Assembly (NCBI GenBank): GCA_030583665.1
Contig: CP129469.1
Location: 992,001 to 1,056,000, forward strand
Reading direction: 5' to 3'
DNA length: 64,000 nt
Origin: Candidatus Jettenia sp. AMX2
GTDB taxonomy: Bacteria; Planctomycetota; Brocadiia; Brocadiales; Brocadiaceae
The position numbers and the translations under genes are program-made. Shown piece by piece: positions 36,797-45,467 of this stretch (position 1 is its first letter; the number at the start of each line of letters is the position of its first letter). The notes under the pieces were generated by a model that did not search any database, was not told the DNA's origin, and saw only the letters and a list, made by a program, of their open reading frames with translations.

Positions 36797-37717
36797 TTAC
36801 GTTTTCAGGGCTGATGCAATCTGCTTAACAGTATAATCGATAAGGGAGATATAATCATTAATTTCTTTTTTCCCTCCGACCATGATCGGCAAAACAACAA
36901 CCTTTGCACCTGTCTCTGCAGCAACAAATTCCGGCGTCCTGCGTTCACGAAATTGTTCTACAAGGATTAATTGAACATTTTCTCTCTTCATTGCAGGAAT
37001 AAGCGCATTTAAGTGCGTTGGTGAGGGTGTAATACCAGGTTTGGGTTCAAGCGTTCCTACGATATCAAGATTAAACCGTCTGGCAAAATAAGGAAATGTG
37101 TCATGGTAAGTAACAATTTTTGTTCCCTGAAAAGGTTTCAACAGGTTTTGCCATTCTGATAGTTTCTGCTCAAGTTTTCCGGAAAACTCCTCAAGATTAT
37201 TCCTGTAATATTCACAATTTGCCTGATCAATCTGACATAAGCGTTCACAGATATTTGCAGCGGCAATGTATCCACTTATGGGATCTAGCGTAAAGTGCGG
37301 GTTTCCCATAGGATGGACATCGCCCATAGCCCGTAGTCCCGAAGCAGGAATATTGGGTACATTTAATACACTAATTCCCGTGGAGGCATTCAAATATCCC
37401 GGGCTTCCTGGCAGGATTTTCCGGTTCCTTGCACCGTGTACCAGGGTTGGCAGCCAGCCGATTTCCAACTGCATCCCGCTTTCGATAAGCATGTCGGCTT
37501 TATTAAGCCTGACAATAAAGCCAGGTCTCGCATCAGTAAAATGGGGATCTTCTGTAGGCATTGCAATGCTGGTGACGTTAACCATATCCCTTCCGATCTC
37601 CTTCGCCAGAGCGCCCAGATCGGGGGTTGTCGCGACAATATTCAGTTTTGCATAGGCAGCCGGCATCCAGCTTATGAGAAAAAAGAAGCAAAGACATATT
37701 TGATAAAAAATTTTCAT
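36797..37717 (-). CDS. znuA: Metal ABC transporter substrate-binding protein (ZnuA/TroA family)
   Basis: This 306-residue exported protein has a signal peptide (about 1-23) and the cluster 9 binding-protein fold. Likely metal ligands lie in TEDPHF (His near 58), GNPHFTLDP (near 138) and VTYHDTFPYFARRF (near 204). The acidic/histidine-rich loop of many ZnuA proteins is absent. GGGAGGAAATCT precedes the ATG. It follows the porin-like gene by about 90 bp, so both may be one transcript. Confidence 0.9.
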   Translation of the reverse strand: MKIFYQICLCFFFLISWMPAAYAKLNIVATTPDLGALAKEIGRDMVNVTSIAMPTEDPHFTDARPGFIVRLNKADMLIESGMQLEIGWLPTLVHGARNRKILPGSPGYLNASTGISVLNVPNIPASGLRAMGDVHPMGNPHFTLDPISGYIAAANICERLCQIDQANCEYYRNNLEEFSGKLEQKLSEWQNLLKPFQGTKIVTYHDTFPYFARRFNLDIVGTLEPKPGITPSPTHLNALIPAMKRENVQLILVEQFRERRTPEFVAAETGAKVVVLPIMVGGKKEINDYISLIDYTVKQIASALKT

Positions 37718-37760
37718 AGATTTCCTCCCGGATAAATATTATAGATCTAATTGGTTATTT

Positions 37761-37788
37761 GTAGAGACGCAAGATTTTGCGTCTCTAC
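37761..37788. repeat. GTAGAGACGCAA perfect hairpin between porin-like gene and znuA
   Basis: Twelve-base arms GTAGAGACGCAA/TTGCGTCTCTAC surround GATT. The hairpin sits 44 bp before the znuA start and 19 bp after the porin stop on the transcribed strand. It could set the relative expression of the two genes, or be a dispersed palindrome. Confidence 0.75.
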
Positions 37789-37806
37789 AGAGATTTCTGA
37801 ATGTTA

Positions 37807-39435
37807 TTAAAACTTATGTGCGCCGTGTGCGCCCAGTAAGAATTCAAATTGTAAAAACACGGAATGTTCCGTTTCCTTTTCTCCCCCGAGAATCCTGTCA
37901 TAGTTGTATTGCAGACGGATCTTTGAGAATTCTGAAGGGTAAAACGTAAGATTGGGCGACAACCTCCAGCGTTCTGACTCCAGAGGACTTTCTGCAAACC
38001 TTTCTCCGTCAACATAATCACCCCTGAGTCCGGCTACCCATCCCTTCCTGAATCCCCAGGTAGCCTGGGAATAGACACCCCAGTTACGTATTACTTCGTC
38101 CGGCAATACAGGGTCTCCTGGATCTGGATCACCCGGACCGGCTTCAAAACGTCTGCCCATAACTTCTGTTTGCCAGGTTACAAAAGGGAATCCTCTGTCT
38201 GAATATCTGGATTTCCACTTCCAGTATACATCTGCACCGTAAATGATTGTTCTTTTGTCTCTCCCCGTGGAATTTGGCCCAAACGCTGCTGAGGCACCCA
38301 GCATGAGGGTTTGTTCGTCTGTCAGATCAAAGGCGGTTACAATACGCGGGGTATAGAGGAGGTCTTTCATACTACGTACCCGCATTTCGTCATCGTCGAG
38401 ATCAAACGCTTGACGTCCATGCAACCCATCCTCAAATCGAAAACTGCGAACGGTTTCCCCATGACTATTCTGAACGGTAAAAAACAACTCCGTGTAGTTT
38501 GGGGTAGGAGCAAGCCAGGAAATCCGGGCACCAGGGTTTCGCATGCCGTCAGGCCCCATAAATCTGCCGCTGACTAATGGTGCATCTGCGAAATCCCATA
38601 CATGGGGGTGGGTTGGATTCAACCTGCCAAATTCTGTAAAGAAGGTACCTGCCTTTGCCTGTAAATTTAATGGTAGAGACAGTGATGTGAGGTAGGCCTC
38701 TTCTATTTCAAGAAATGATTCCCCCTCTCTGTCGATTTGAAAGATGATGTAGGCATTTCCCTTAAAAAAGGGATCAATGACTCCTTCAAATGCCATTTCC
38801 AGTTGTTGTACGGTAAAGCCCCGCTGTATAGGATCGTGTGCGCCCACCTGAAGTTCTTCGAGGTCATCTGAAGTTGAACCTGCCAGGGAAAATAATCCGA
38901 TAAAAGAGATATCCACAAAACTCTGTCCGCTTCTCCATAAATAAATAGGATCTGTAGGTGACCAGCGGCCCGTAGTTGTTTCTGCCGGGGTAATCATAGA
39001 TTCTGCCAAAGAGGGGAGCCTCGATTGTGTGGATAGAGGAGTGTCAGCGATTGGGTCTCTTTGTGGCATTACAGGTTTTTCCGTTTCCGGCTTTACGGAG
39101 GTTTTTGTGTCTGCTCCGGTAACAATAAACATTTCCTCATTACGCTGCATTTTTATCTCAAGCTCCTCTTTTTCCCTTTCCAGGGTGGTTATCTTGCTTA
39201 ACATCTCTTCGAACTTTGCATCGTAATCTTTTTTCATTTGTTCAAAAAAAGCCTTCATAGCCTGAAGTTGCTCTGTAATTTCATCTTTTTTACTGTTGAT
39301 ATCTTCTACGCTCCTGACGGTACCCGTTACTCGTTCCTCTGCGAATACCATGTTTCCCGATATGATAGATTTTCCTGTAAGTATGCATGCGAATATAACT
39401 ATGCATACTGGCATCAAATAGTACAACCACTTCAT
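37807..39435 (-). CDS. Outer-membrane porin-like protein with N-terminal coiled coil
   Basis: This protein of about 542 residues has a signal peptide, a charged coiled-coil stretch (about 50-105) and a long beta-strand-rich region ending in aromatic residues, as in phosphate-selective or other trimeric porins. I start it at ATG 39435, because AGGAG lies seven bases upstream; the ATG two codons earlier is too close to that site. Its position before znuA suggests a role in metal uptake across the outer membrane. The specific porin family is not clear. Confidence 0.8.
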   Translation of the reverse strand: MKWLYYLMPVCIVIFACILTGKSIISGNMVFAEERVTGTVRSVEDINSKKDEITEQLQAMKAFFEQMKKDYDAKFEEMLSKITTLEREKEELEIKMQRNEEMFIVTGADTKTSVKPETEKPVMPQRDPIADTPLSTQSRLPSLAESMITPAETTTGRWSPTDPIYLWRSGQSFVDISFIGLFSLAGSTSDDLEELQVGAHDPIQRGFTVQQLEMAFEGVIDPFFKGNAYIIFQIDREGESFLEIEEAYLTSLSLPLNLQAKAGTFFTEFGRLNPTHPHVWDFADAPLVSGRFMGPDGMRNPGARISWLAPTPNYTELFFTVQNSHGETVRSFRFEDGLHGRQAFDLDDDEMRVRSMKDLLYTPRIVTAFDLTDEQTLMLGASAAFGPNSTGRDKRTIIYGADVYWKWKSRYSDRGFPFVTWQTEVMGRRFEAGPGDPDPGDPVLPDEVIRNWGVYSQATWGFRKGWVAGLRGDYVDGERFAESPLESERWRLSPNLTFYPSEFSKIRLQYNYDRILGGEKETEHSVFLQFEFLLGAHGAHKF

Positions 39436-39748
39436 GCTCATTCTCCTGGAAAAATTTCCTGATATATTTATCTGTTCCTAACCCCAACAAGTCGGAAGAG
39501 AAATATAGGTAATGTAGGATAAGGCTTTAGCCTTGCATTTCTGTTTTTTGGACAACCCCTCTGCTTACAAGAAATTACCATCATGACAAGCGGGGACGCT
39601 TGTCCTTGAAAAATGCTTTTTTGGCTAAAAGTGCAAAAATAATTTTGGAAAGATACTCTACACATAATCGTTTTTTGTTCGGCCAACTTGATTAGTTAAA
39701 ACCAATTTAACCGGCCATGCAAACCATATTAACAAAACAAAATAATGA
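39436..39748. repeat. Gap with GACAAGCG hairpin
   Basis: Contains the palindrome GACAAGCGGGGACGCTTGTC at about 39585-39604. Relatives lie at about 41819 and 44022. An AATAATGATTAT stretch near 39742 loosely resembles a Fur half-site but is not placed as a convincing operator. No gene. Confidence 0.6.
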
Positions 39749-40153
39749 TTATGCAGAAAAACAGGAGAAAGAAGGAGGAGGACGGATGGTGAATTTATGA
39801 ATGGATAACAATAAAAGGACAGGGTTAGAATATGGGATAAATTTTGTGAATATATATCCGAAGTGTGCGTTCAGTGAGAGGAATGACATCGAAAGCGAGG
39901 GTGACTTTAACCATTGGCAGATTTTGCACGTCTCAGAATCATGGTGATGAATGTGCCTGAGAATTTCCGCCTGATTATCACCGGAAGAATCATGAGATAT
40001 CCCCCCTTGCTGTGAGTGGCTGCACGACGAGGAATTAATACTATTATCGTGAAATCTCCCGATCGTGATACAAAACAGGAGATAGGGAATGAGAAAAAAA
40101 ATGAAAAGCTTGTTTGCTAAATTTTTATTTCCTGAAAAATATGGTAATAGCAT
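39749..40153 (-). CDS. Small His/Cys-containing membrane protein
   Basis: This 134-residue frame has a hydrophobic N-terminal helix (about 14-32). A histidine- and cysteine-bearing middle follows (EILRHIHHHDSETCKICQWLKS, about 64-85 in parts), and then a second hydrophobic stretch (about 88-118). The HHHDxxxCxxC cluster could bind a transition metal. It lies upstream of the porin and metal-transport genes in the same orientation. The pattern recalls DUF2946-like proteins, but I cannot confirm membership. The Shine-Dalgarno signal is weak. Confidence 0.6.
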   Translation of the reverse strand: MLLPYFSGNKNLANKLFIFFLIPYLLFCITIGRFHDNSINSSSCSHSQQGGISHDSSGDNQAEILRHIHHHDSETCKICQWLKSPSLSMSFLSLNAHFGYIFTKFIPYSNPVLLLLSIHKFTIRPPPSFSCFSA

Positions 40154-40188
40154 GGAATACCTGGAGTCTTTAAAAATAGTTTAACCTA

Positions 40189-40250
40189 GACAGGATTAAC
40201 AGGATTTTTTGTTTTTCAAATCTATCCTGTCTATCTTGTTAATCCTGTAT
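40189..40250. repeat. Imperfect palindrome of GACAGGATTAACAGGAT family
   Basis: GACAGGATTAACAGGAT (about 40189) and ATCTTGTTAATCCTG (about 40234) form long arms around a T-rich loop. A related single arm, ATCCTGTTAATCCTGTC, is at 42019-42035. It sits between the small His/Cys gene and the MATE gene. Confidence 0.65.
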
Positions 40251-40390
40251 AACACATATTTAGCCATGTTTTTCGTGGTGAATTCGAAATTCTTATTATC
40301 CATCATGAGAAGATATAACAAAGCAATTTCAAACGATAACAGGGGATGCTAATATTTTTTTGATAATAAGTCAAGCGAAAATTGCAATTG

Positions 40391-41737
40391 TTATACCTTA
40401 ATCCTTTTCCACCTTCCCCTTCTGAACAAAATATAGATAGCTATGGCACGGCCAATCCAGTCAATGGCTGCGGCAAGCCATACGCCGGCTAATCCCCATC
40501 CAAGGGTAATGCCAAATAAATAGGCCATTGGTGCAAGAAAAATGAAAGTACCTGCGATGGTTACGATCATAGGACTTAATGTGTCGCCAGCCCCCCGCAG
40601 ACCACCTGCAAATACCATATATATTGCAAGGGCGGGTTGCTCCATGGCCGCAACCATGATGCACACTGATGCCAGTAGCAGTACGTTGGGCTCAGGGTTA
40701 AATATCATCGCAATTTGTTCAGGGAAAACAAGAAAAACAACAGCAAAACTTCCCATAAATATCAGTGCAAAAAGACAACACCGTTTCATACTTAACAATG
40801 CAAGGTCAGGTGCCTTTTTACCAAGGCTTTGTCCTACCAGTGTTGCAGTTGAAATTGCAAAGGCAAGTCCTGGCATAAAAGACATTGCTTCAACACGAAG
40901 TGCTATCTGGTGTGCTGCCAGTGCTGTTGTGCCAAGCAATGTGACTATTTTTGTAAAAAAGAGAAATCCGGTATGGGTAAGGATGGCATCTATGGCAGCA
41001 GGGATAGAAACACGGAATATTCTTTTTATGGAGTTAATATGTATCTGGATTATATGGTATGGGGTTATCCGTACCGTATATTTTCCGGCAAAGAGCCTTG
41101 AGTAGAGTAATCCGGTGCCGGACGCATATGCAAGCACCGTGGCGAGGGCTACCCCAGGGACTCCCAGCCTGGGGAAAGGCCCTATGCCAAAAATTAATAA
41201 CCAGTTAAAGAGTATATTGATGCTGTTAATGATCAGGTTTATTTTCATGGGTGTCTTCGTATCCCCTGCACCACGCAGAATCGCATTACAGGTAAGAACC
41301 AGCAGCCGAAACAGGAGAGAAAAGGCAACTATCTGAAGAAACCTTGTACCAGGTACGATAACATCCGGTGCGGCACTCATCAAAAACAGTATTTTCTCTG
41401 CAAAGAGTATTAAAAACGGTGTAATCGTGAGACTCACAAGAGATGATATTACTATTGCCTGGCCTCCTACCATTTCAGCCTGTTCCTGCTCTTTTGCGCC
41501 GATATGTCTTGCAACAATACTGGCTGCACCGATATTAAAAGAAGAAAAGACCATGGAGATAATATAGAAAAGAGTACCTCCCAGACCCACAGCAGCGATT
41601 GCTTCGGTTCCCAATCGTCCTACCATGATGGTATCTGACAGAAAGACGCCCAGGTGGAGCACGTTCTCAATGACAATGGGAACGCTCAGCTTCAGAATGT
41701 TTTTATTGAGGTTTTTTTCCGTAAGCTCAAGTTTCAT
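40391..41737 (-). CDS. MATE family efflux transporter
   Basis: This 448-residue protein has twelve predicted membrane helices in two similar halves. MATE patterns include SVPIVIENVLHLGVFLSDTIMVGRLGTEAIAAVGLG (about 18-53, in parts) and the second-half ALAAHQIALRVEAMSFMPGLAFA. It exports cationic or polycyclic compounds using a sodium or proton gradient. Its substrate and regulation are not visible; it appears to be a single-gene unit. Confidence 0.92.
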   Translation of the reverse strand: MKLELTEKNLNKNILKLSVPIVIENVLHLGVFLSDTIMVGRLGTEAIAAVGLGGTLFYIISMVFSSFNIGAASIVARHIGAKEQEQAEMVGGQAIVISSLVSLTITPFLILFAEKILFLMSAAPDVIVPGTRFLQIVAFSLLFRLLVLTCNAILRGAGDTKTPMKINLIINSINILFNWLLIFGIGPFPRLGVPGVALATVLAYASGTGLLYSRLFAGKYTVRITPYHIIQIHINSIKRIFRVSIPAAIDAILTHTGFLFFTKIVTLLGTTALAAHQIALRVEAMSFMPGLAFAISTATLVGQSLGKKAPDLALLSMKRCCLFALIFMGSFAVVFLVFPEQIAMIFNPEPNVLLLASVCIMVAAMEQPALAIYMVFAGGLRGAGDTLSPMIVTIAGTFIFLAPMAYLFGITLGWGLAGVWLAAAIDWIGRAIAIYILFRRGRWKRIKV

Positions 41738-42314
41738 AGTACAGGGTTCAAGGTTTCAGGTTTAGTATCTTTCTGAAATTATTCTGAAATCCTTAGCAAA
41801 AATAGTTTTTTTAGTAGGACAAGCGTCCTCGCTTGTCATAATAAAATAATTCCTTATTCCTTGGCATATAGGGCAGGCAGTGCCTGCCAATTCCTTTTCG
41901 TTCATTTATGGCGTTTATTTTTGGCGGGCAGTGCCCACCCAACACTTTGCTTGCATGCAGGACAGATTTTTAATCTTGTTTTCTTTCAGAAAAATAAGAC
42001 CAACGTCAAAACATTGCCCTGCATATCCTGTTAATCCTGTCTTAATTCAGATAGACTAATAAATGTGTTTGATTATAAAACCTTCTTCTTCCTATGCAAT
42101 ATAAAATTAAATTACACTTTTTTAATAATCGAAAAAACATGGTTTTTGCGGTTTATCCGGTCAGGTAAATTATTTGCGTACAAATCCGGGGATGTGTTTT
42201 TCACCGTCCGCATCAGGATCAGGGTGAAATGGTGAGACAGGATTAGCCGGGTTTATGATATGAGATTAAGCTTCTGGCTTTGATTTCGGGGCTTTCAGCC
42301 CTGCTATCTGTTGG
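41738..42314. repeat. Gap with several short palindromes
   Basis: No gene. It holds single copies of the dispersed families GACAAGCGTCCTCGCTTGTC (41818), GGGCAGGCAGTGCCTGCCAATT (41876), GGCGGGCAGTGCCCACC (41918) and ATCCTGTTAATCCTGTC (42019). The last 250 bp show nothing recognisable. Confidence 0.7.
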
Positions 42315-43901
42315 TTAGAAGGAATAAGTATACTCAATCCGAAAGAGATGATCATGCCCTTTTTCACCGCTGGTGAAGTTATGGTTATAGATACGGGAAT
42401 AGTCATACCTGAGGAAGACCGAGGAAGAATTTGTGACCTGACAGGAGAAATCAATTCCGGCGGTATAACGCTTTTCCCTGGGTAAATTTAATTTACTGCG
42501 CTGGGTAGGTCCCATCTCAGACCTGCTTGCATTGAATCCCATCAGGTAAGAGTCACCAATCCATCTGCTGATTCGTCCATACAGTTCATTTCCATCGGTT
42601 CCGACAAAGTGGGATAATACCGCGTCCCTATAGGTAAACCCATCTGTATAGTCATGATGGGTAAACATGATTGATGTGGTTTTTGTGTATTCAACACGGA
42701 AATCGAGCCATGGGTCCCCTAAAAATCCGGTAAGATAAGCACCTATGAGCCCACCAGGCTTTTTTGGACGGATCCATCCTTTCCGTGTATCATCCCATCC
42801 CATTTCACCATACAGTGACATATCCCGTGCAATCAGGATATAACGATTAACATCAGGCATTCGCAAGGTAGCGTCGAGAGACATCAGATGATTTTCACCT
42901 TTTCTTTTTGTTGACCTTGTGATTTCACCAACAGTTGCCGGAAAATCTTTTAGAGAATACCCTTTTCCTTCCCCTCCGAATTGATAAGCGCGTCCGTGTC
43001 CTATCTCCAGAAAACGGGAAGGTGCAAGGCTGATACGATAACCACCTACAAAAGCTTTGGGCCAGTCATCACGGTTGCGTTCCAGTTGCCCCACAAAGGT
43101 TGTTGCCTTGATCGGGCCAAGATGGCTAAAAACCCAGGGGAGCCGGAAAGGCTCCGCAGCGCCTAACCGTACCTGATTCAACGGCGGTGCATTATTCGAG
43201 AAAAGCATCGAGCCCCGGAATCCCGGTCCCCACCAGAGGCTGTCACGTCCGATTTCAAGCTCTGTATTCCATAGGGTAAGCTTTGTATACCCGACTACCA
43301 GCCTGCCCTGAGTACTGTCCTTGTCATAAGACAATTCCGGGTGATAGTAAAATGACAGAAAATCACCGAGCTGGTGTCTGCCATCAAAGGCTACATGGGT
43401 ATTAGCCCCCTCATTGAAGCGTTTTCCCAGATCGGTAACGGGCCTTTGGGGGTTATGAGCGTAAGCGCCTCCAAATTGAAGATGATCAACCGGCTTAAGC
43501 GCCAGAAACCTTGCTTGTCCGTCCCTGTTTAAGGGGGTTCTTACTCCCATTTCTGCCAGCTCATTACTGAATTCCCGGACAAGCTTATATAAGAGTTCCT
43601 CAATGTGTTCACGGTTGTGGTAATCAATACCCTGATCCTGCTCAATCCGGCGTACCGCCTGCGCAACGATCCTGGCAACTTCCATCCTGCTCATAGGTTT
43701 CGTATTAAGGATTACCTGATCTGCCAGCCCGGCAAGCACAATCTTTTCCAGGGCATCATAGATCCATGAACGGTTTATCGCAAAACCTCCCCAGTTTTTT
43801 AAAGGGACATTCGTTCTGTCTCCTGCATCTGCAATCCCCGTAATCTGCAATAAAAAAAAGAAGGAAAACAAGAAATAAAAAACCGCTTTGTATGTTTTCA
43901 T
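42315..43901 (-). CDS. Wzi-like capsule assembly outer-membrane protein
   Basis: This 528-residue protein has a signal peptide (about 1-26), a helical N-terminal region (about 40-120) and a beta-barrel. The Wzi-family signature GRDSLWWGPGFRGSMLFS followed by NNAPPLNQVRL lies at about 219-248, and the chain ends in aromatic EYTYSF. Wzi proteins anchor capsular polysaccharide on the outer face. Its neighbours upstream are the chain-length and export genes, transcribed the same way. Confidence 0.85.
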   Translation of the reverse strand: MKTYKAVFYFLFSFFFLLQITGIADAGDRTNVPLKNWGGFAINRSWIYDALEKIVLAGLADQVILNTKPMSRMEVARIVAQAVRRIEQDQGIDYHNREHIEELLYKLVREFSNELAEMGVRTPLNRDGQARFLALKPVDHLQFGGAYAHNPQRPVTDLGKRFNEGANTHVAFDGRHQLGDFLSFYYHPELSYDKDSTQGRLVVGYTKLTLWNTELEIGRDSLWWGPGFRGSMLFSNNAPPLNQVRLGAAEPFRLPWVFSHLGPIKATTFVGQLERNRDDWPKAFVGGYRISLAPSRFLEIGHGRAYQFGGEGKGYSLKDFPATVGEITRSTKRKGENHLMSLDATLRMPDVNRYILIARDMSLYGEMGWDDTRKGWIRPKKPGGLIGAYLTGFLGDPWLDFRVEYTKTTSIMFTHHDYTDGFTYRDAVLSHFVGTDGNELYGRISRWIGDSYLMGFNASRSEMGPTQRSKLNLPREKRYTAGIDFSCQVTNSSSVFLRYDYSRIYNHNFTSGEKGHDHLFRIEYTYSF

Positions 43902-44070
43902 AAGTATGTTGTAAATGGTAAAACAATTAAGGATAAAATAATGAAAAGAAATTTATTTCCGTATTGGTAATCCCTTTGCCTTTGAAAAATTAAAAATAAA
44001 AAACGCAACTATGGCAGGGCAGGCGTCCCCACTTGTCATGATGAAGAATTTCCTCATTCGTAACTTTGGT

Positions 44071-44174
44071 TTATTGAAAAAGTAGGGGAGAAGCATTTGC
44101 CGGTTTGGATATGAACGCATTTATACCAGTTTATAGCAAATGCTTCGCCTCTACTTTTGGCATTTTTCAAAAAA
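44071..44174. repeat. 104-bp inverted-repeat element, MITE-like (copy 2)
   Basis: TTATTGAAAAAGTAGGGGAGAAGCATTTGC (from 44071, in parts) is mirrored by GCAAATGCTTCGCCTCTAC and ATTTTTCAAAAAAC at the other end. The centre shares ATGAA.GCAT and TATACCA with copy 1 at 17396-17513. It lies between the wzi and wzz-like genes. Confidence 0.75.
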
Positions 44175-44200
44175 CTAAAGTGTTACAATCGTTTTGCCTT

Positions 44201-45373
44201 CTACCGTTTCATCTCCTTCCCTCTTTGTTTATTGATAAATTCCAGGGAAAACGCAACAAAGACACTCAAAAAAAGGCCTGCGATTCCCGCAATGAGTGTA
44301 TTGAATACTATTTTTGGTCTACCGTGTCTGGTTGCAGGAACCGCCTTATCCAGAGGTTGAACAACAGGCAGGTCCTTTACTTCTTCAATCCTGGCTTTTT
44401 CCAGTTCCTGGGTAAGCAGGGTATAGACGCTTTCGTATACCATGACATTCCGTTCCAGTCGCGCAAGTTCCAAACCTATTTGAGGAACATCGGCTGCGGG
44501 AATATAGATTTCCCTCCTGGTATAGGCTGGATTCCCTGTTTCCAGAGGAAGCTCCAGCCCTTCGCTGTATTGAGTTTTCGCAAGCTGGTGCTTTAACTCC
44601 TGAATCTTGCGTCTGAGCCTGACAACCTCCGGGTGGGTATCCCTGGCGAAGTTCTGCATTACCTGCAGTTGAACCTCTGCAGTAGTGATTTCATTCCTGA
44701 GGCGCGCCGCTGCTGACATAGCGCCGCTTGCCTGGTCTGAGAAGGATACGGCGCTGTGTTTTTCCTTGAATTCCTTTAAAGCGTCCTCTGCCGATCTCAG
44801 GTCTTCTTCTGTCTTTTTCAATTGCCCGGCAATAAAACGCCGCTGGTTGCTTGCTGTTCCTGCACCGAATTCTGCATTCAGTTGATTCAGATGTTCTACA
44901 TAGGCATTGGCAATGTTTGCAGCCATTTCAGGATCTTTATCCAAAACCTCTATTGAGATTATACCACCTCTGGAAATAATGGTTGTTGCGTCTTTTAACG
45001 ACCTCGGTGTGCCGACAGGGTGTATCGGGTTATAATAATTCCGGAGATAAAACTGTTCGGAAATCCTTTCTCTTATCAGGCGGCTCTCCAGGATATTCAG
45101 GATTCTGTCCGCTTGTATCGATACGCCTGAGACGCCCAGCAGTCCTGCAATACCTGCACCCGGTATCCTGCCCCCTTCTCCCTGAACGGGCAGGATGGTC
45201 GCCGTTGATTTATAAAGTTTTGGCAATGAGAAACTATACAGTAAGGTAAGCAGAGCCACGGCAGCGCAAATAGCCCCTATAAGTCTTTTGTGACTGCAGA
45301 TAACCCGCCAGCAATCCATCAGATTAATTTCATCGTCTGCAGATACCGATTGATGTTGTTGTCCTTCCGTCAT
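44201..45373 (-). CDS. Wzz/GumC-type polysaccharide chain-length protein, no kinase domain
   Basis: This 390-residue inner-membrane protein has helices near residues 32-52 and 358-380 that bracket a periplasmic coiled-coil domain. The N-terminal Wzz pattern (INLMDCWRVICSHKR) and the C-terminal PxxP-like QPLDKAVPATRHGRPK region are visible. No Walker motifs follow, so unlike Wzc it lacks a tyrosine kinase. It works with the Wza-like exporter encoded 94 bp upstream. Confidence 0.88.
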   Translation of the reverse strand: MTEGQQHQSVSADDEINLMDCWRVICSHKRLIGAICAAVALLTLLYSFSLPKLYKSTATILPVQGEGGRIPGAGIAGLLGVSGVSIQADRILNILESRLIRERISEQFYLRNYYNPIHPVGTPRSLKDATTIISRGGIISIEVLDKDPEMAANIANAYVEHLNQLNAEFGAGTASNQRRFIAGQLKKTEEDLRSAEDALKEFKEKHSAVSFSDQASGAMSAAARLRNEITTAEVQLQVMQNFARDTHPEVVRLRRKIQELKHQLAKTQYSEGLELPLETGNPAYTRREIYIPAADVPQIGLELARLERNVMVYESVYTLLTQELEKARIEEVKDLPVVQPLDKAVPATRHGRPKIVFNTLIAGIAGLFLSVFVAFSLEFINKQRGKEMKR

Positions 45374-45467
45374 AAATATAAATCCTAACTAATTTGGTTA
45401 AAATATCTGTAACCTTTATCAGGAAAATAGTTGGGGCGTGGTAACCTCTTACCCTGTCCCTACAACA

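Noticed and set aside
39736-39756. Fur or Zur box near AATAATGATTAT
   Set aside because: The match is only a half-site and lies at the 3' end of the small His/Cys gene, about 300 bp from the porin start with no promoter beside it.
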